NCBI GenBank assembly: GCA_021287075.1 | Contig: JAJTBD010000015.1 | Location: forward strand, 1-64,000 | Source of the DNA: Micrococcales bacterium | GTDB taxonomy: Bacteria; Actinomycetota; Actinomycetes; Actinomycetales; Dermatophilaceae | DNA length: 64,000 nucleotides | Direction of reading: 5' to 3' | Shown here: in pieces, positions 63,314 through 64,000 of the stretch | Numbering within the stretch: position 1 is the stretch's first letter | How the letters are laid out: each line of letters starts with the position of its first letter | Program-made: the position numbers and the translations under genes | The notes under the pieces: generated by a model | Database searches by the model: none | What the model saw: only the letters and a program-made list of their open reading frames with translations | What the model was told of the DNA's origin: nothing

Positions 63314-64000
63314 TCAGGCCGGCGGTGCCAGTGCCGCGCGCATCGCCTCGACCGGAGGCAGCTGGCCGGTCATCAGACGGACCTGCTCGACGGCCTGGTG
63401 CAGCAGCATCTCGACACCGCTGACGGTGACCAGTCCCGTTGCGGCACAGGCCTGCGCGAGCCGGGTGGGCCAGCCCGCATAGACACAGTCGAGGAGGACA
63501 CCGGTGCGTCGCACACCGGATCCGGCGAGTGCGTCGGCCGCGGCCACCCCACCGGCTGGGGCCAGGGTGGAGACGACAACCTCGCCGGGCAGCGTGGGCC
63601 AGTCGGCCAGGGGGCGTACCTGCACGGCCAGGCCCTCCGGGGCGAGGTCGACCAGCCGCTGGCCCTTGGCGGGGTCGCGGACGGCCACGGAGACGGAGCG
63701 GACGCCCAGCTCGCCGAGGGCCACCAGCGCCGAGCGGGCGGTCGCTCCCCCGCCGAGCAGCACCGCGTCGGGGCTGCCGGACACGTGGCCCGCGAGCGCC
63801 TCGACGATGCCGCGCACGTCGGTGTTGTGGGCGTCCCAGCCGCCGTCGGGCCGGCGCACGAGGGTGTTGACCGAGCCGGTACGCCGCGCCGTCGCGGACA
63901 CCTCGGTGGCCAGCGTCGCGGCGACCTCCTTCAGCGGCATCGTCAGGCTCAGGCCGCGCCAGGTCTGGTCGAGACCGGCCACGAACCCCGCGAGCCCGTC
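63314..64000 (-). CDS. aroE: Shikimate dehydrogenase (N-terminus beyond window)
   Basis: This NADPH-dependent enzyme reduces dehydroshikimate. The 228 visible residues run from DGLAGFVAGLDQTWRG to the stop; the first part of the gene lies past the window edge, so the frame is open at 64000. The catalytic Lys is in LSLTMPLKEVA, with SVNTLVRR and the Asp in AHNTDVRGIVEAL. The nucleotide-binding loop VLLGGGATARSAL and the C-terminal GVEMLLHQAVEQ are intact. It belongs with aroC-aroK-aroB but is separated from them by ppdK. Confidence 0.95.
   Translation of the reverse strand, partial: DGLAGFVAGLDQTWRGLSLTMPLKEVAATLATEVSATARRTGSVNTLVRRPDGGWDAHNTDVRGIVEALAGHVSGSPDAVLLGGGATARSALVALGELGVRSVSVAVRDPAKGQRLVDLAPEGLAVQVRPLADWPTLPGEVVVSTLAPAGGVAAADALAGSGVRRTGVLLDCVYAGWPTRLAQACAATGLVTVSGVEMLLHQAVEQVRLMTGQLPPVEAMRAALAPPA

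Overview
The window looks like a chromosomal segment of a high-GC actinobacterium, most likely of the Intrasporangiaceae/Ornithinimicrobiaceae type within Micrococcales. Several gene families support this: actinobacterial integration host factor (mihF), the ANTAR regulator PdtaR, a mycothiol-type DinB-like protein, an HGxxPAAW small membrane protein next to trp genes, the Trp-operon membrane protein, long-form HisG, class 1B PyrD/PyrK and a SAM-IV type riboswitch. Coding density is high. Genes are commonly joined by ATGA or GTGA overlaps, and GTG starts are frequent. I found no insertion sequence, phage gene, CRISPR array or rRNA. One tRNA gene is present, tRNA-Leu(CAA).

Layout, left to right. 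1-6 kb: a small membrane protein and polA (minus), a hotdog thioesterase (plus), a GNAT acetyltransferase (minus), a DUF554 membrane protein (plus), pdtaR (minus) and tRNA-Leu. 6-14 kb: pyk, a 528-bp gene-free stretch with a duplicated hairpin-bearing repeat, then gltB-gltD. 14-22.5 kb: a minus-strand operon read hisI, trpE, Trp-associated membrane protein, HGxxPAAW protein, trpC, trpB, trpA, MauE/DoxX-like protein, DsbA-like protein, then lgt. 22.5-27.6 kb: a DinB-like protein (plus), hisF (minus), a P-loop kinase and a FUSC exporter (plus), then a PH-like protein, hisG and hisE (minus). 27.7-28.9 kb: two broken genes, a frameshifted membrane protein and a DUF488 remnant. 28.9-41.9 kb: the minus-strand series mihF-gmk-rpoZ-coaBC-metK-priA, then a poly-gamma-glutamate-synthase-like cassette (pgsB, a double pgsC broken by a frameshift, a lipoprotein), then def-fmt-rsmB-rpe. 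42-53.5 kb: the pyrimidine operon pyrR-pyrB-pyrC-PH-like-carA-carB-pyrK-pyrD-pyrF-lipoprotein behind nusB and efp. 54-57.6 kb: a plus-strand block with an FMN glutamate-synthase-like protein and a SAM-IV riboswitch driving a YeeE/YedE sulfur transporter and TusA. 57.6-64 kb: aroB, aroK, aroC, ppdK and a partial aroE (minus).

The accessory material is small and sits inside otherwise syntenic housekeeping blocks. The pgsB/pgsC/lipoprotein cassette lies between priA and def. The riboswitch-yeeE-tusA and gltS-like block separates aroB from efp. ppdK separates aroE from aroC. Three DNA-level patterns recur across the whole window. First, the word GTATGCC/GGCATAC is strongly over-used on both strands, in genes and in hairpins. 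Second, many genes have a -10-like hexamer exactly 6 or 7 nt before the start codon, which suggests leaderless mRNAs. Third, long near-perfect palindromes lie at or near gene ends. All coordinates and motif positions were read by eye from the sequence. Family assignments come from recognising motifs, and no database search was run.
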